A stretch of 64,000 nucleotides of DNA from positions 2,790,001 through 2,854,000 of the forward strand of contig NC_019966.1 of assembly GCF_000328565.1 (NCBI RefSeq), read 5' to 3'. The stretch comes from Mycobacterium sp. JS623. Lineage in GTDB: Bacteria > Actinomycetota > Actinomycetes > Mycobacteriales > Mycobacteriaceae. This document shows, in pieces, positions 31,250 through 42,002 of this stretch (the stretch's first letter is position 1; every line of letters begins with the position of its first letter). The position numbers were made by a program, and so were the translations under genes. The notes beneath the pieces were generated by a model. It was not told where the DNA came from. It did not search any database and saw nothing but the letters and a program-made list of their open reading frames with translations.

Positions 31250-32023
31250 TTAGGTAAAGCGGAACCAGCGCAGCGCGCATAGCGAGGCCACCGCGCCCCA
31301 TGCCGCGAGCACCGCGATTCCGAACCAGTCGACTGACAGCGTCATCGCCTGCGACAGCGCTTCGGTCAACGCACCAGATGGCGTCAACCGAGCCACCCAC
31401 TGCACGCCGTGCGGCACCATTCCGCCCTCGAGCGTCAGCGCGCCAAGGCCGGCGAAGACGAACCAGAGCAGGTTGGCGATCGCCAGCACGATCTCGGCCT
31501 TCAGCGTGCCGCCGAGCAGAAGCCCCAGCGCGGCAAACCCCGCGGTGCCGAGTGCGATGATCGCCGCGCCAAGCGCCAACCCAAGAATGTTCGGTCGCCA
31601 ACCGAGGCCAAAACCGATGGCGCCCAACAGGATCGCCTGCAGGAATACCACGGTGACAACGGCCAACGACTTGCCCGCGATGATGCCCCACACCGGCAAC
31701 GCCGTCGCGCCAAGCCGTTTGAGCGCTCCGTAGCGACGGTCGAACGCCACCGCAATGGCCTGCCCGGTGAACGCCGTCGAGATCACCGCGAGCGCCATGA
31801 TCGCGGGCACGAACGTGGCCGCCCGGTTCGGGCCGAACGAGCCCAGCGGCAGCAGCGTCAGCCCGACCAGCAGCGTGATCGGAATGAACATGGTGAGCAA
31901 CAACTGCTCGCCGTTGCGCAGCAGCAGCTTGAGCTCAAGGCCGAACTGTGCTGTCAGCATCTTCTGCACGGTCGCCGGGCGGGGATCGGGCGAAAAAGTG
32001 CCTGGCGCAAACAAATTGGTCAC
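31250..32023 (-). CDS. ABC transporter permease (Rv1457c-like, ABC-2 type)
   Basis: A 257-residue membrane protein with about six hydrophobic segments, including MFIPITLLVGLTLLPL, FVPAIMALAVISTAFTGQAIAVA, SLAVVTVVFLQAILLGAIGFGLGW, and a last helix before LCALRWFRFT. Just before the third region is FDRRYGALKRLGATALP, typical of ABC-2 export permeases. GTG 32023 overlaps the stop of the ATPase gene (GTGA), so the two form one exporter. The substrate is unknown; daunorubicin-type efflux names are often attached without proof. Confidence 0.9.
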   Translation of the reverse strand: MTNLFAPGTFSPDPRPATVQKMLTAQFGLELKLLLRNGEQLLLTMFIPITLLVGLTLLPLGSFGPNRAATFVPAIMALAVISTAFTGQAIAVAFDRRYGALKRLGATALPVWGIIAGKSLAVVTVVFLQAILLGAIGFGLGWRPNILGLALGAAIIALGTAGFAALGLLLGGTLKAEIVLAIANLLWFVFAGLGALTLEGGMVPHGVQWVARLTPSGALTEALSQAMTLSVDWFGIAVLAAWGAVASLCALRWFRFT

Positions 32024-32982
32024 GATCGCAACTCCCGGCCGGTCAGGTCGAGGAACACGTCCTCAAGGCTTCGCTGCTCGACTCGCATATCGGTGGCCAG
32101 TACATCCAGTCGAGCGCACCAGGCGGTGACGGTGGCCAGCACCTGCGGGTCGATGTTGCCCTCGACCAGGTACTCGCCCGGCGCGGTTTCGGTCGCCTGG
32201 TAGCTCTCGGGCAGCGCCGACACCAGTAGCGACAGGTCGAGCATCCGTGGCGCGCGGAATCGCAGCTGGTTTTCCGCGCCGCTGCGCATCAGTTCGGCCG
32301 GTGTGCCGGTCGCCACCGCGACACCACGGTCGATGATGACGATCCGGTCGGCGAGTTCCTCGGCCTCGGTCAGCTGATGTGTTGTCAGCACCACCGTCAC
32401 GCCGTCGCGGCGAAGCCCATTGATCAACTCCCACACGACGATTCGCGCATGGGCATCCATGCCCGCCGTTGGCTCGTCGAGGAACACCAGCTCCGGGCGG
32501 CCCACCACCGCGCAGGCCAGGGCCAACCGCTGCTGCTGGCCACCGGACAGCCGACGGTAGGTCGTGCGCGCCGCCTCGTTAAGGCCAAGCGTGTCCAGCA
32601 GCCATTGCGGGTCGAGCGGGTTAGCCGCATACGCCGCAACGAGATTCAGCATTTCGCCGGCGCGCGCTGCCGGGTATCCGCCGCCGCCCTGCAGCATCAC
32701 ACCGATGCGCTCGCGCAGGCGGGCGTTGTCGGCGACGGGATCCAGTCCGAGGATCTCGATACTGCCCGCGTCGGGCTTGATGAAGCCCTCGCACATCTCC
32801 ACCGTCGTGGTCTTCCCGGCGCCGTTGGGGCCGAGCAGCGCGAGCACTTCAGCGGTGTTCACGTCGAGGTCGAGTTCGGAGACGGCCGTCGTCGACCCAT
32901 ACCGCTTGATGACGCCGCGCAGGCGCACGGGGACGGCCGACGAGCGCTCGCGCGAGGAGCCGGCAGCACTCGAGGAGGTCAC
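32020..32982 (-). CDS. ABC transporter ATP-binding protein (Rv1458c-like)
   Basis: The ATPase partner of the adjacent permease, 320 residues. Walker A is LLGPNGAGKTTTVEM near residue 50, the Q-loop is GVMLQGGGGYP near 95, the signature is RRLSGGQQQRLALA near 143, Walker B is PELVFLDEPTAGMD near 165, and the switch His is in TTHQLTEAEELADRI. The C-terminal ~90 residues form an extra domain often found in DrrA-type exporter ATPases. GTG 32982 overlaps the mptB stop (GTGA), linking the exporter to an envelope glycosyltransferase. Confidence 0.94.
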   Translation of the reverse strand: MTSSSAAGSSRERSSAVPVRLRGVIKRYGSTTAVSELDLDVNTAEVLALLGPNGAGKTTTVEMCEGFIKPDAGSIEILGLDPVADNARLRERIGVMLQGGGGYPAARAGEMLNLVAAYAANPLDPQWLLDTLGLNEAARTTYRRLSGGQQQRLALACAVVGRPELVFLDEPTAGMDAHARIVVWELINGLRRDGVTVVLTTHQLTEAEELADRIVIIDRGVAVATGTPAELMRSGAENQLRFRAPRMLDLSLLVSALPESYQATETAPGEYLVEGNIDPQVLATVTAWCARLDVLATDMRVEQRSLEDVFLDLTGRELRS

Positions 32983-34694
32983 GGGGATTCAGCGTAAGCG
33001 CCGGGCTTGGCAGGCTGCGGCGCCGGTATTGCCGGTTCGACGATTTCAGGCACCGGCTCTACGTGCGGACGGCCGGGGTCGGGCAGCTTTCGCCACGGCA
33101 ATCGGTAGTAGGTGAGGCCGATGAGTATGAGCACAATCACGGTGCTCGCCACGACCGCGAGCAGGATCTGGAACAGTGTGAATCGGTCACCGTTGGCCGT
33201 CGGGCCGAAGATGCCGACGACAAGGGTGACACCGATCGTCGCAGTTCGGAACTGCTGTCGGGTAGCCCATGCCGCGAGCGGGATCACGGCCCACAGCACG
33301 TACCACGGCTGAACCACAGGGAACAGCAGAACCGTCATGCCGAGCGCGACACCTAGTCCGCCCACCGGATGCAGCCGGCCGCGCAGCACCGCGAGCAACA
33401 GGAACGTCACGATGATCGCGATGACGAACACACCGATCGCACGCGTCAGCCCGAGCACCGCGGTGGTGTGATCGCCGAGCCCCAACAGGATGCCGACCTG
33501 TCCGGTGCCCAGCGCCAACAACGTCGGCAACGACATCCAGCTGCGCACGACGTTGGCGGTGCCCAGCGTGTACAACCAGCCGAAGCCGAGCCCGCTGGCC
33601 CAGCCGATCAGCCCCATCACCGCCAGCGAGACGGCGGTCAGCGACCCGCCAGCGATCAGGAATGCCTTGAACGTGCCGCCCCAGCGGCAGGCCAGCGCCA
33701 TCGCCACGAAGCCGAGTGCGAGCAGCGACGGCAGCTTCACTTGCGAGGACAGCGTGATCAGCACAATGCCGAGCAGGAGATTCGCCATCGGCAGCCATCG
33801 TGCCCAGTCGTCCCTGCCTTGCGGCCAGGCCCAAGGCTTCGGCAGGAGTGGGCCCGCGGCGTCGACGCCGCGCAGCGCGAATTCGGCGCCGGCCAACATC
33901 AGGCCCAGCATCAATGCCTCGTTATGAATGCCTGCGACCAGATGCATGATCAGCAGCGGGTTCGCCGCGCCCAGCCACAGCGCACTCACCTCGGCGACAC
34001 CGCAGCGCCGCGCCAACCGCGGTGTCGCCCACACAATTAGGCCGACGCCGAGCAGCACCACGAGCCGATGGCACAGCACCGCCGCGACGATGTTTTCTCC
34101 CGTCAGCGCGGAGATGCCCTGCCCGATCCACAGAAACAGCGGGCCGTAGGGCGCAGGCGTCTCGCGCCACATGTTCGGCACCGACAAGGTGAAGACATGG
34201 TCGAGGCCGAGTCCTGGGGCAGGACCCACGCGGTACGGGTTGAGGCCCTGCAGCGAGATCTCGCTCTGCGCCAGGTAGGAGTAGACATCTCTGCTGTACA
34301 TCGGCGGCGCCATGAGCAGCGGCAGCACCCACAACAGCAGCGTGCGGTCCAGCTGGCTGCGCGTCATGCGCCGGTCGCCGAGGGTGAACCGGCCGAGCAT
34401 CAGCCAGGCCAACGCCATCATCACCGCGCCCGTGGTGGTCATGGTCAGCGACACCGTCTGAATGCGCGACGGCAGATTCAGCAGCCGGACCCCGAATGTG
34501 GGGTCCTGCACCACCGGGCGGGCGCCGACACCCAATGCGCCGATCGCCATCAACACCGTCCCGGTGGCTCCGAACAGGCGGGTGCGCCGGAACGCGATGA
34601 GTTCGGCGTCGTTCAGCGGGGAGCCGACGGCACGCTCGTCGCCATGCCATCCGGCAATCGACGTGCTGAGGGTCCGCAGGCGAAGCGCCACCAC
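32979..34694 (-). CDS. mptB: Alpha-(1->6)-mannopyranosyltransferase MptB-like (GT-C)
   Basis: A polyprenol-phosphomannose-dependent membrane mannosyltransferase acting in lipomannan/lipoarabinomannan backbone synthesis. The M. tuberculosis orthologue at this position is Rv1459c/MptB. The 571-residue protein has more than ten hydrophobic helices. The GT-C signature PMYSRDVYSYLAQSEISLQGLNPY, with the catalytic Asp, is near residue 132, and AANPLLIMHLVAGIHNEALMLG is near 240. The C-terminal tail is proline-rich and cytoplasmic. GTG 34694 is immediately followed by a second GTG (34691). It heads the mptB-ABC operon, divergent from sufR across 87 bp. Confidence 0.92.
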   Translation of the reverse strand: MVALRLRTLSTSIAGWHGDERAVGSPLNDAELIAFRRTRLFGATGTVLMAIGALGVGARPVVQDPTFGVRLLNLPSRIQTVSLTMTTTGAVMMALAWLMLGRFTLGDRRMTRSQLDRTLLLWVLPLLMAPPMYSRDVYSYLAQSEISLQGLNPYRVGPAPGLGLDHVFTLSVPNMWRETPAPYGPLFLWIGQGISALTGENIVAAVLCHRLVVLLGVGLIVWATPRLARRCGVAEVSALWLGAANPLLIMHLVAGIHNEALMLGLMLAGAEFALRGVDAAGPLLPKPWAWPQGRDDWARWLPMANLLLGIVLITLSSQVKLPSLLALGFVAMALACRWGGTFKAFLIAGGSLTAVSLAVMGLIGWASGLGFGWLYTLGTANVVRSWMSLPTLLALGTGQVGILLGLGDHTTAVLGLTRAIGVFVIAIIVTFLLLAVLRGRLHPVGGLGVALGMTVLLFPVVQPWYVLWAVIPLAAWATRQQFRTATIGVTLVVGIFGPTANGDRFTLFQILLAVVASTVIVLILIGLTYYRLPWRKLPDPGRPHVEPVPEIVEPAIPAPQPAKPGAYAESP

Positions 34695-34732
34695 AGCAGC
34701 GTAGCGGCCGGTTGTATGGGTCCCGTCACCCT

Positions 34733-34744
34733 AAGGGCACCCTT
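34733..34744. promoter_or_regulatory. Inverted repeat in the mptB-sufR gap
   Basis: AAGGG-CA-CCCTT is a perfect 5+5 bp palindrome roughly midway in the 87-bp divergent gap. It could be a regulator site for either gene; it is short enough to arise by chance. Confidence 0.25.
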
Positions 34745-34768
34745 GCTTTACCGGGTTTCTGAATTCCG

Positions 34769-34785
34769 TCACAATAGTGTTGTGA
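34769..34785 (+). promoter_or_regulatory. Candidate SufR operator over the sufR start codon
   Basis: TCACAA-TAGTG-TTGTGA is a perfect 6-bp inverted repeat with a 5-bp spacer. Its right arm contains the sufR GTG (34782-34784). A looser outer pair, GAATT (34761-34765) and AATTC (34786-34790), flanks it. CACAAT (34770-34775) ends 6 nt before the GTG and could be the -10 of a leaderless transcript. Autorepression by SufR of its own operon is known for the family; assignment of this site is inference. Confidence 0.55.
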
Positions 34786-35531
34786 AATTCGGTCCGGACG
34801 CTGGCGCCGCTCAGGCGGCGACTACTAGCGCTGATCGCCACACGCGTGGCGCGATCGTCCAGCTCTTGCTGGAATCCGGACCAATCACAGCGGGGGAGAT
34901 CGGCGACCGCCTCGGTATTTCCGCCGCCGGCGTGCGTAGGCACCTTGACGCCCTGTTGGACGCGGGCGACGCGCAATCCAGCGCCGCGGCGGCTTGGCAG
35001 CACCACGGACGCGGACGGCCGGCCAAGCGGTATCGGCTGACGCCTCAGGGCAGGGCAAAGCTGCAGCATACCTACGACGACCTGGCTGTTGCCGCGATGC
35101 GACAGCTGCGGGAGATCGGCGGCGACGACGCCGTGCGCACCTTCGCGAGGCGCCGCATCGATGCCATCCTGTCGGGAGTAACCGATGGGCCCAGTGACGT
35201 TGAAGCCAAGGCCGACCGGGTTGCGAATGCGCTGACCAAGGCCGGCTACGCAACCAGCACGACTCCGGTGACGGGGCCGATCCACGGCATCCAGCTGTGC
35301 CAGCACCATTGCCCGGTATCGCACGTCGCCGAGGAGTTCCCCGAACTGTGCGAGACCGAGCGGGAGGCATTCGCAGAGATCCTGGGCACCCACGTGCAGC
35401 GGCTGGCGACCATCGTCAACGGCGACTGCGCGTGCACCACCCACGTACCGCTCACCCCCGAGAAGCCAAAATCAACCCGGCGCACAGCCCGCGTCAGGAA
35501 AACCACGAGCAAGCAAGGAGCGTCGACATGA
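34782..35531 (+). CDS. sufR: SufR, Fe-S-cluster-sensing repressor of the suf operon
   Basis: A DeoR/ArsR-type winged-helix regulator that binds an Fe-S cluster and represses the suf genes. The N-terminal HTH is visible ([24 protein letters not shown], residues about 33-56), then the wing [12 protein letters not shown]. The cluster cysteines are clustered at [16 protein letters not shown] and near the C-terminus at [14 protein letters not shown] 34782 gives 249 residues; the frame remains open far upstream, but that region overlaps mptB. Its stop overlaps sufB (ATGA), so repressor and pathway are co-translated. Confidence 0.92.
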   Translation: MKFGPDAGAAQAATTSADRHTRGAIVQLLLESGPITAGEIGDRLGISAAGVRRHLDALLDAGDAQSSAAAAWQHHGRGRPAKRYRLTPQGRAKLQHTYDDLAVAAMRQLREIGGDDAVRTFARRRIDAILSGVTDGPSDVEAKADRVANALTKAGYATSTTPVTGPIHGIQLCQHHCPVSHVAEEFPELCETEREAFAEILGTHVQRLATIVNGDCACTTHVPLTPEKPKSTRRTARVRKTTSKQGAST

Positions 35532-36973
35532 CGACCACTCCCGAGATCCACAAAGTGGGCGAACCGCTCAGCCAGGATGAGGCCATCGCCTCGCTGAGCC
35601 GGTACGGCTACGGCTGGGTGGACTCCGACGCGGCGGGCGCCAGCGCACAGCGCGGGCTGTCCGAAGCGGTAGTGCGCGACATCTCGGCCAAGAAGAGCGA
35701 GCCGGAGTGGATGCTGGAGACCCGGCTGCGCGCGCTACGCACGTTCGACAAGAAGCCGATGCCGAACTGGGGCTCCAACCTCGAGGGCATCCACTTCGAC
35801 AACATCAAGTACTTCGTGCGATCCAGCGAGAAGCAGGCTGCCACGTGGGACGACCTGCCCGCCGACATCAAGAACACCTACGACAAGCTGGGCATCCCCG
35901 AGGCCGAGAAGCAGCGTCTGGTCTCTGGTGTCGCCGCACAGTACGAATCCGAGGTCGTCTACCACTCCATCCGCGAGGATCTAGAGAAGCTGGGCGTCAT
36001 TTTCCTCGACACCGACACCGCGCTGAAGGAACACCCGGAGATCTTCAAGCAGTACTTCGGCACCGTGATCCCGGCGGGCGACAACAAGTTCTCCGCGCTG
36101 AATACCGCTGTGTGGTCAGGCGGTTCGTTCATCTACGTGCCGCCCGGCGTGCACGTCGACATCCCGCTGCAGGCCTACTTCCGGATCAACACCGAGAACA
36201 TGGGCCAGTTCGAGCGCACGCTGATCATCGTCGACGAGAACGCCTACGTGCACTACGTCGAGGGCTGTACCGCGCCGATCTACAAGAGCGACTCGCTGCA
36301 TTCGGCGGTCGTCGAGATCATCGTGAAGCCCGGTGGCCGTTGCCGTTACACGACCATCCAGAACTGGTCGAACAACGTGTACAACCTCGTGACCAAGCGT
36401 GCGCGGGCAGAGGCAGGCGCGACCATGGAGTGGGTCGACGGCAACATCGGCTCGAAGGTCACGATGAAGTACCCGGCGGTCTGGATGACCGGCGAGCACG
36501 CCAAGGGCGAGGTGCTGTCGGTGGCGTTCGCAGGCGAGGGTCAGCACCAGGACACCGGCGCGAAGATGCTGCACCTGGCGCCGAACACCTCGAGCAACAT
36601 CGTGTCCAAGTCGGTGGCCCGCGGCGGTGGCCGCGCGTCCTACCGCGGACTGGTTCAGGTCAACAAGGGCGCGCACGGTTCGCGCTCCAGCGTGAAATGC
36701 GATGCGCTGCTGGTCGACACGATCAGCCGCTCCGACACCTATCCGTACGTCGACATCCGCGAGGACGACGTGACGATGGGCCATGAGGCCACGGTGTCGA
36801 AGGTCAGCGAGGATCAGCTGTTCTATCTGATGAGCCGCGGGCTGACCGAGGACGAGGCGATGGCCATGGTGGTGCGCGGCTTCGTCGAGCCGATCGCCAA
36901 GGAGCTTCCGATGGAGTACGCGCTTGAGCTCAACCGGCTGATCGAGCTGCAGATGGAAGGCGCGGTCGGATAG
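35528..36973 (+). CDS. sufB: Fe-S cluster assembly scaffold protein SufB (no intein)
   Basis: SufB is part of the SufBCD scaffold on which [Fe-S] clusters are built. The 481-residue reading frame is uninterrupted across all conserved blocks: [83 protein letters not shown], and the C-terminal [20 protein letters not shown]. The M. tuberculosis and M. leprae homologues carry inteins; none is present here. ATG 35528 overlaps the sufR stop, and the TAG overlaps the sufD GTG by one base. Confidence 0.97.
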   Translation: MTTTPEIHKVGEPLSQDEAIASLSRYGYGWVDSDAAGASAQRGLSEAVVRDISAKKSEPEWMLETRLRALRTFDKKPMPNWGSNLEGIHFDNIKYFVRSSEKQAATWDDLPADIKNTYDKLGIPEAEKQRLVSGVAAQYESEVVYHSIREDLEKLGVIFLDTDTALKEHPEIFKQYFGTVIPAGDNKFSALNTAVWSGGSFIYVPPGVHVDIPLQAYFRINTENMGQFERTLIIVDENAYVHYVEGCTAPIYKSDSLHSAVVEIIVKPGGRCRYTTIQNWSNNVYNLVTKRARAEAGATMEWVDGNIGSKVTMKYPAVWMTGEHAKGEVLSVAFAGEGQHQDTGAKMLHLAPNTSSNIVSKSVARGGGRASYRGLVQVNKGAHGSRSSVKCDALLVDTISRSDTYPYVDIREDDVTMGHEATVSKVSEDQLFYLMSRGLTEDEAMAMVVRGFVEPIAKELPMEYALELNRLIELQMEGAVG

Positions 36974-38141
36974 TGGCTGAGCTGACCACTGCTGTCGAGG
37001 GAATCAACAAGGGGGAGCTGTTCACGTCGTTCGACGTCGACGCCTTCGAGGTGCCGCACGGTCGCGACGAGCTCTGGCGCTTCACACCCTTGAGGCGTTT
37101 GCGCGGCCTCCACGACGGGTCGGCTGTCGCGACCGGCGCGGCCACCATCGACGTCGAGACATCGGATGACGTGCGAGTCGATCGGGTCGGGCGCGACGAC
37201 TCGCGACTCGGCGCAGCGGGTGCACCCGCTGATCGTGTTGCGGCGCAAGCATATTCGTCGTTCGAGACCGCGACGCTGATCGAGGTGCCGAAGGATACCG
37301 TCATCCGCGATGAGATCCAGGTGACGGTGACCGGGCCCGGCGAGGACAAGGTCGCCTACGGGCACCTGCAGGTGCGGGTCGGTGAGCTGTCCGAGGCAGT
37401 CGTCGTCATCGACCAACGCGGCAGCGGAACGTATGCCGACAACGTCGAGTTCGTCATCGGCGACGCCGCCCGGCTCACGGTGGTGTCGATCGCCGACTGG
37501 GCAGACGATGCGGTGAATGTCAGCACACACCACGCCGCGCTCGGCAAGGATGCGGTGCTGCGTCACGTCGCGGTCACGCTCCGCGGCGACGTCGTGCGGC
37601 TGACCGCACGGGCCAAGTTCTGTGCGCCGGGTGGTGACGCCGAGTTGCTCGGGTTGTACTTCGCCGACGACGGCCAGCACTTCGAGTCGCGGCTGCTGGT
37701 GGACCACGCCCAGCCGAACTGCCGTTCGCACGTCACGTACAAGGGTGCGCTGCAAGGCGATCCCGATTCGAAAAAGCCGGACGCGCACACCGTGTGGATC
37801 GGCGACGTGCTGATCCGGGCCGCGGCCACCGGAACCGATACCTTCGAGACCAACCGCAACCTGGTGCTCACCGATGGCGCGCGTGCCGACTCGGTGCCGA
37901 ACCTGGAGATCGAGACCGGCGAGATCGTCGGCGCCGGTCACGCGAGCGCCACCGGTCGTTTCGACGATGAGCAGCTGTTCTATCTGCAGGCCCGCGGCAT
38001 TCCCGAGGACCAGGCCCGCAGGTTGGTCGTGCGCGGCTTCTTCGGCGAGATCATCGGCAAGATCGCCGTCCCCGCGGTGCGTGAACGTCTCACCGCGGCC
38101 ATCGAACACGAACTCGAGCTAACCGAAGGAATCACTCACTG

Positions 38142-38142
<1 letters not shown>
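36973..38142 (+). CDS. sufD: Fe-S cluster assembly protein SufD
   Basis: SufD pairs with SufB and binds SufC. The 389-residue protein shows the N-terminal PHGRDELWRFTPLRRLRG, central beta-helix repeats, YKGALQGDPDSKKPDAHTVWIGDVLIRAAATGTDTFETNRNLVLTDGARADSVPNLEIETGEI (motif stretch near residues 255-320) with the conserved HAS in VGAGHASATGRF, and a C-terminal RRLVVRGFFGEII. GTG 36973 overlaps the sufB stop. The stop overlaps the sufC ATG (TGATG). Confidence 0.95.
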
Positions 38143-40218
<2,076 letters not shown>

Positions 40219-40227
40219 GGGACTGAC

Positions 40228-40731
40228 GTGCGGCTGGAGCAGATCTATCAGGAAGTGATCCTCGATCACTACAAGCATCCGCACCATCGCGGGCTGCGCG
40301 AGCCGTTCGGTGCCGAGTCGTATCAGGTGAACCCGACGTGCGGAGATGAGGTGCGGCTCCGCGTCGCGCTGAGCGAGGATGGCGAGCGCATCGACGACGT
40401 GTCTTACGACGGGCAGGGCTGCTCGATCAGCCAGGCATCGACGTCGGTGCTGACAGATCAGGTGATCGGCCAGAGCGTCGGCGATGCGCTGAAGACTGTG
40501 GCGGCGTTCACCGAGATGGTGTCCTCGCGCGGCACAGTCGAAGGGGACGAGGATGTAATCGGCGACGGCATCGCGTTCGCCGGTGTCGCGAAGTATCCGG
40601 CACGGGTGAAATGCGCGCTGCTGGGTTGGATGGCTTTCAAGGCCGCGCTCGCCCAGGCGAGCGCATCAAACACAGCGCTAGCTTCATTTGAAGACGAGGA
40701 GACCGCAGATGAGCGAAACCGCAGCGCCTAA
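40228..40731 (+). CDS. sufU: SufU, zinc-dependent sulfurtransferase partner of SufS
   Basis: SufU is an IscU-like protein that in Gram-positives and actinobacteria binds zinc and accepts sulfur from SufS. The three cysteine sites are NPTCGDEVRLRV (about residue 40), DGQGCSISQASTSVLTD (about 66), and ARVKCALLGWMAF (about 130), with the conserved Asp in the first. It is 167 residues, starting MRLEQIYQEVILDHYKHPHH at GTG 40228. Its last 23 nt overlap the sufT start. Confidence 0.95.
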   Translation: MRLEQIYQEVILDHYKHPHHRGLREPFGAESYQVNPTCGDEVRLRVALSEDGERIDDVSYDGQGCSISQASTSVLTDQVIGQSVGDALKTVAAFTEMVSSRGTVEGDEDVIGDGIAFAGVAKYPARVKCALLGWMAFKAALAQASASNTALASFEDEETADERNRSA

Positions 40732-41056
40732 CGACGAACTGCTCGCCGACCTCGAGGAGGCGATGCGCGACGTCGTCGATCCGGAACTTGGGATCAACGT
40801 CGTCGACCTCGGGCTCGTTTACGACCTGAACGTCGAACAGGGGGAGCAGGGCAACGTTGCGTTGATCGACATGACGCTGACGTCGGCCGCTTGCCCGCTG
40901 ACCGACGTCATCGAGGATCAGTCGCGCACCGCTCTGGTTGGTGCCGGACTGGTCAATGAGATCAGGATCAATTGGGTGTGGAACCCGCCGTGGGGCCCGG
41001 ACAAGATCACTGAGGACGGCCGCGAACAGTTGCGGGCGTTGGGCTTTACCGTCTAG
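40709..41056 (+). CDS. sufT: SufT/MIP18-family Fe-S maturation protein (DUF59)
   Basis: A 115-residue DUF59/MIP18 protein; SufT proteins help mature Fe-S enzymes. Diagnostic blocks are MRDVVDPELGINVVDLGLVYDL near residue 20, the conserved Cys in LTSAACPLTDVIEDQ, and the C-terminal WVWNPPWGPDKITEDGREQLRALGF. ATG 40709 lies inside the end of sufU in another frame, indicating coupling. It is the last suf gene; its stop shares bases with the end of the convergent frameshifted gene. Confidence 0.94.
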   Translation: MSETAAPNDELLADLEEAMRDVVDPELGINVVDLGLVYDLNVEQGEQGNVALIDMTLTSAACPLTDVIEDQSRTALVGAGLVNEIRINWVWNPPWGPDKITEDGREQLRALGFTV

Positions 41057-41317
41057 CCGTTGCGGCCGCCGATGATCAGATCCTTGATCTCGGCGAGCTG
41101 CTCATCCACTGAGCGGAAGCGCCCGCGCGTCTCTTGGAAGCCTTCGTCCACCCGTGTTTCGAGCACGGTCAATCGTGTTTCGAACACCGCTTAGTCGGAT
41201 TGCGTGTTCCCGCTGGTTTGCGCCGAGCGCATTTACGTCCGCTAGTACCGCGCGGTAGTCGGCTTGCGATGCTTCGAGCGCTGCTACCCGCGCTTCGAGA
41301 TCTTCCAGCGTCGCCAC
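41053..41317 (-). pseudogene. Small coiled-coil protein gene broken by a +1 frameshift
   Basis: From ATG 41317 the frame encodes MATLEDLEARVAALEASQAD and onward, a clear coiled-coil start, through EHAIRL near residue 41. It then loses character (GVRNTIDRARNTGGRR). One base further on, the adjacent frame continues the heptads: VFETRLTVLETRVDEG, then RSVDEQLAEIKDLII, to a TAG at 41053-41055. The whole span is 265 nt (3 x 88 + 1), so removing one base near 41186-41195 restores an 87-residue protein. It may be a real decayed gene, a sequencing error, or a programmed shift. Confidence 0.65.
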
Positions 41318-41437
41318 GCCATCACACTAAGTCAGAAATGACCACGCGACAGCAGTCATTGTGTCTGTTGTGGATAACCTGCGTCGACGTATTGCGTTTG
41401 CCCGCCTCGGAGCGGCCACTGACGTCACAATCGCACT

Positions 41438-41992
41438 GTGGTCACAGTGCCGGCGTTCGTTTGGCGGGGCGATTTCCTCCGCCGCGCAGTAATCATCGGC
41501 GGCGCACTGGGGATCGTCCTCGGCGCGATGGCCTGGATAGATTCCGGACTCCTGCTTGCCGGCATCTTGACGGTCTTCATGACCGGTCTCATCTACGGCA
41601 GCTGGATGCCGCGGCGGATGAGACGCTACTGGCCAGGCGCCGAACAACTCTCGGGCGAGGACCGCGTGACGGTGGCTGGCACTGCCCGACGGGGCGAGCA
41701 CGTCGGCGACTCTCGGTTGGCGCAACCCGTCGTTGACTACAGCGCAGGTATGCATGCAGCGGCCGAGCAGGCTAAGCCCTATCGATGGGTGCTGCCGCTC
41801 ATCCTCGTCGTGAGCGTCGCAACCGTGTTGTGGGACAGCATCTTTGGCACTTGGGGCAACGCTATCGTGTCCGTCATCTACTTGGTGGCCCTACTGATCG
41901 AGCTGCTCTGGTGGCCCAAGAAGCGAGACGAGCTGCTGGCTAATGGTGACCGCGCGGCGGAAATGGCTCGACAGACGATGATCTCTGACTAA
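41438..41992 (+). CDS. Membrane protein of unknown function (four predicted helices)
   Basis: A 184-residue protein with two hydrophobic pairs: about residues 17-32 with 38-53 (AVIIGGALGIVLGAMAWI, LLLAGILTVFMTGLIYG) and about 115-130 with 138-155 (WVLPLILVVSVATVLW, AIVSVIYLVALLIELLWW). They are separated by a basic, polar loop (RRMRRYWPGAEQ). The end is charged. The GTG start is taken as the frame opening. Its stop codon lies inside the palindrome that precedes the MarR-GNAT gene. No family recognised. Confidence 0.7.
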   Translation: MVTVPAFVWRGDFLRRAVIIGGALGIVLGAMAWIDSGLLLAGILTVFMTGLIYGSWMPRRMRRYWPGAEQLSGEDRVTVAGTARRGEHVGDSRLAQPVVDYSAGMHAAAEQAKPYRWVLPLILVVSVATVLWDSIFGTWGNAIVSVIYLVALLIELLWWPKKRDELLANGDRAAEMARQTMISD

Positions 41993-42002
41993 AGTCAGAG
42001 AT
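41968..42002 (+). promoter_or_regulatory. Candidate leaderless promoter with a perfect palindromic operator, MarR-GNAT gene
   Basis: ATCTCTGACT (41981-41990) and AGTCAGAGAT (41993-42002) are perfect 10-bp inverted arms around AA, ending directly against the ATG at 42003. TAAAGT (41990-41995) lies in the centre, 7 nt before the ATG. TCGACA (41968-41973), one mismatch from TTGACA, lies 16 bp upstream of it. A bound dimer would cover -10 and the start. The palindrome also holds the stop codon of the upstream membrane-protein gene. Confidence 0.65.
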
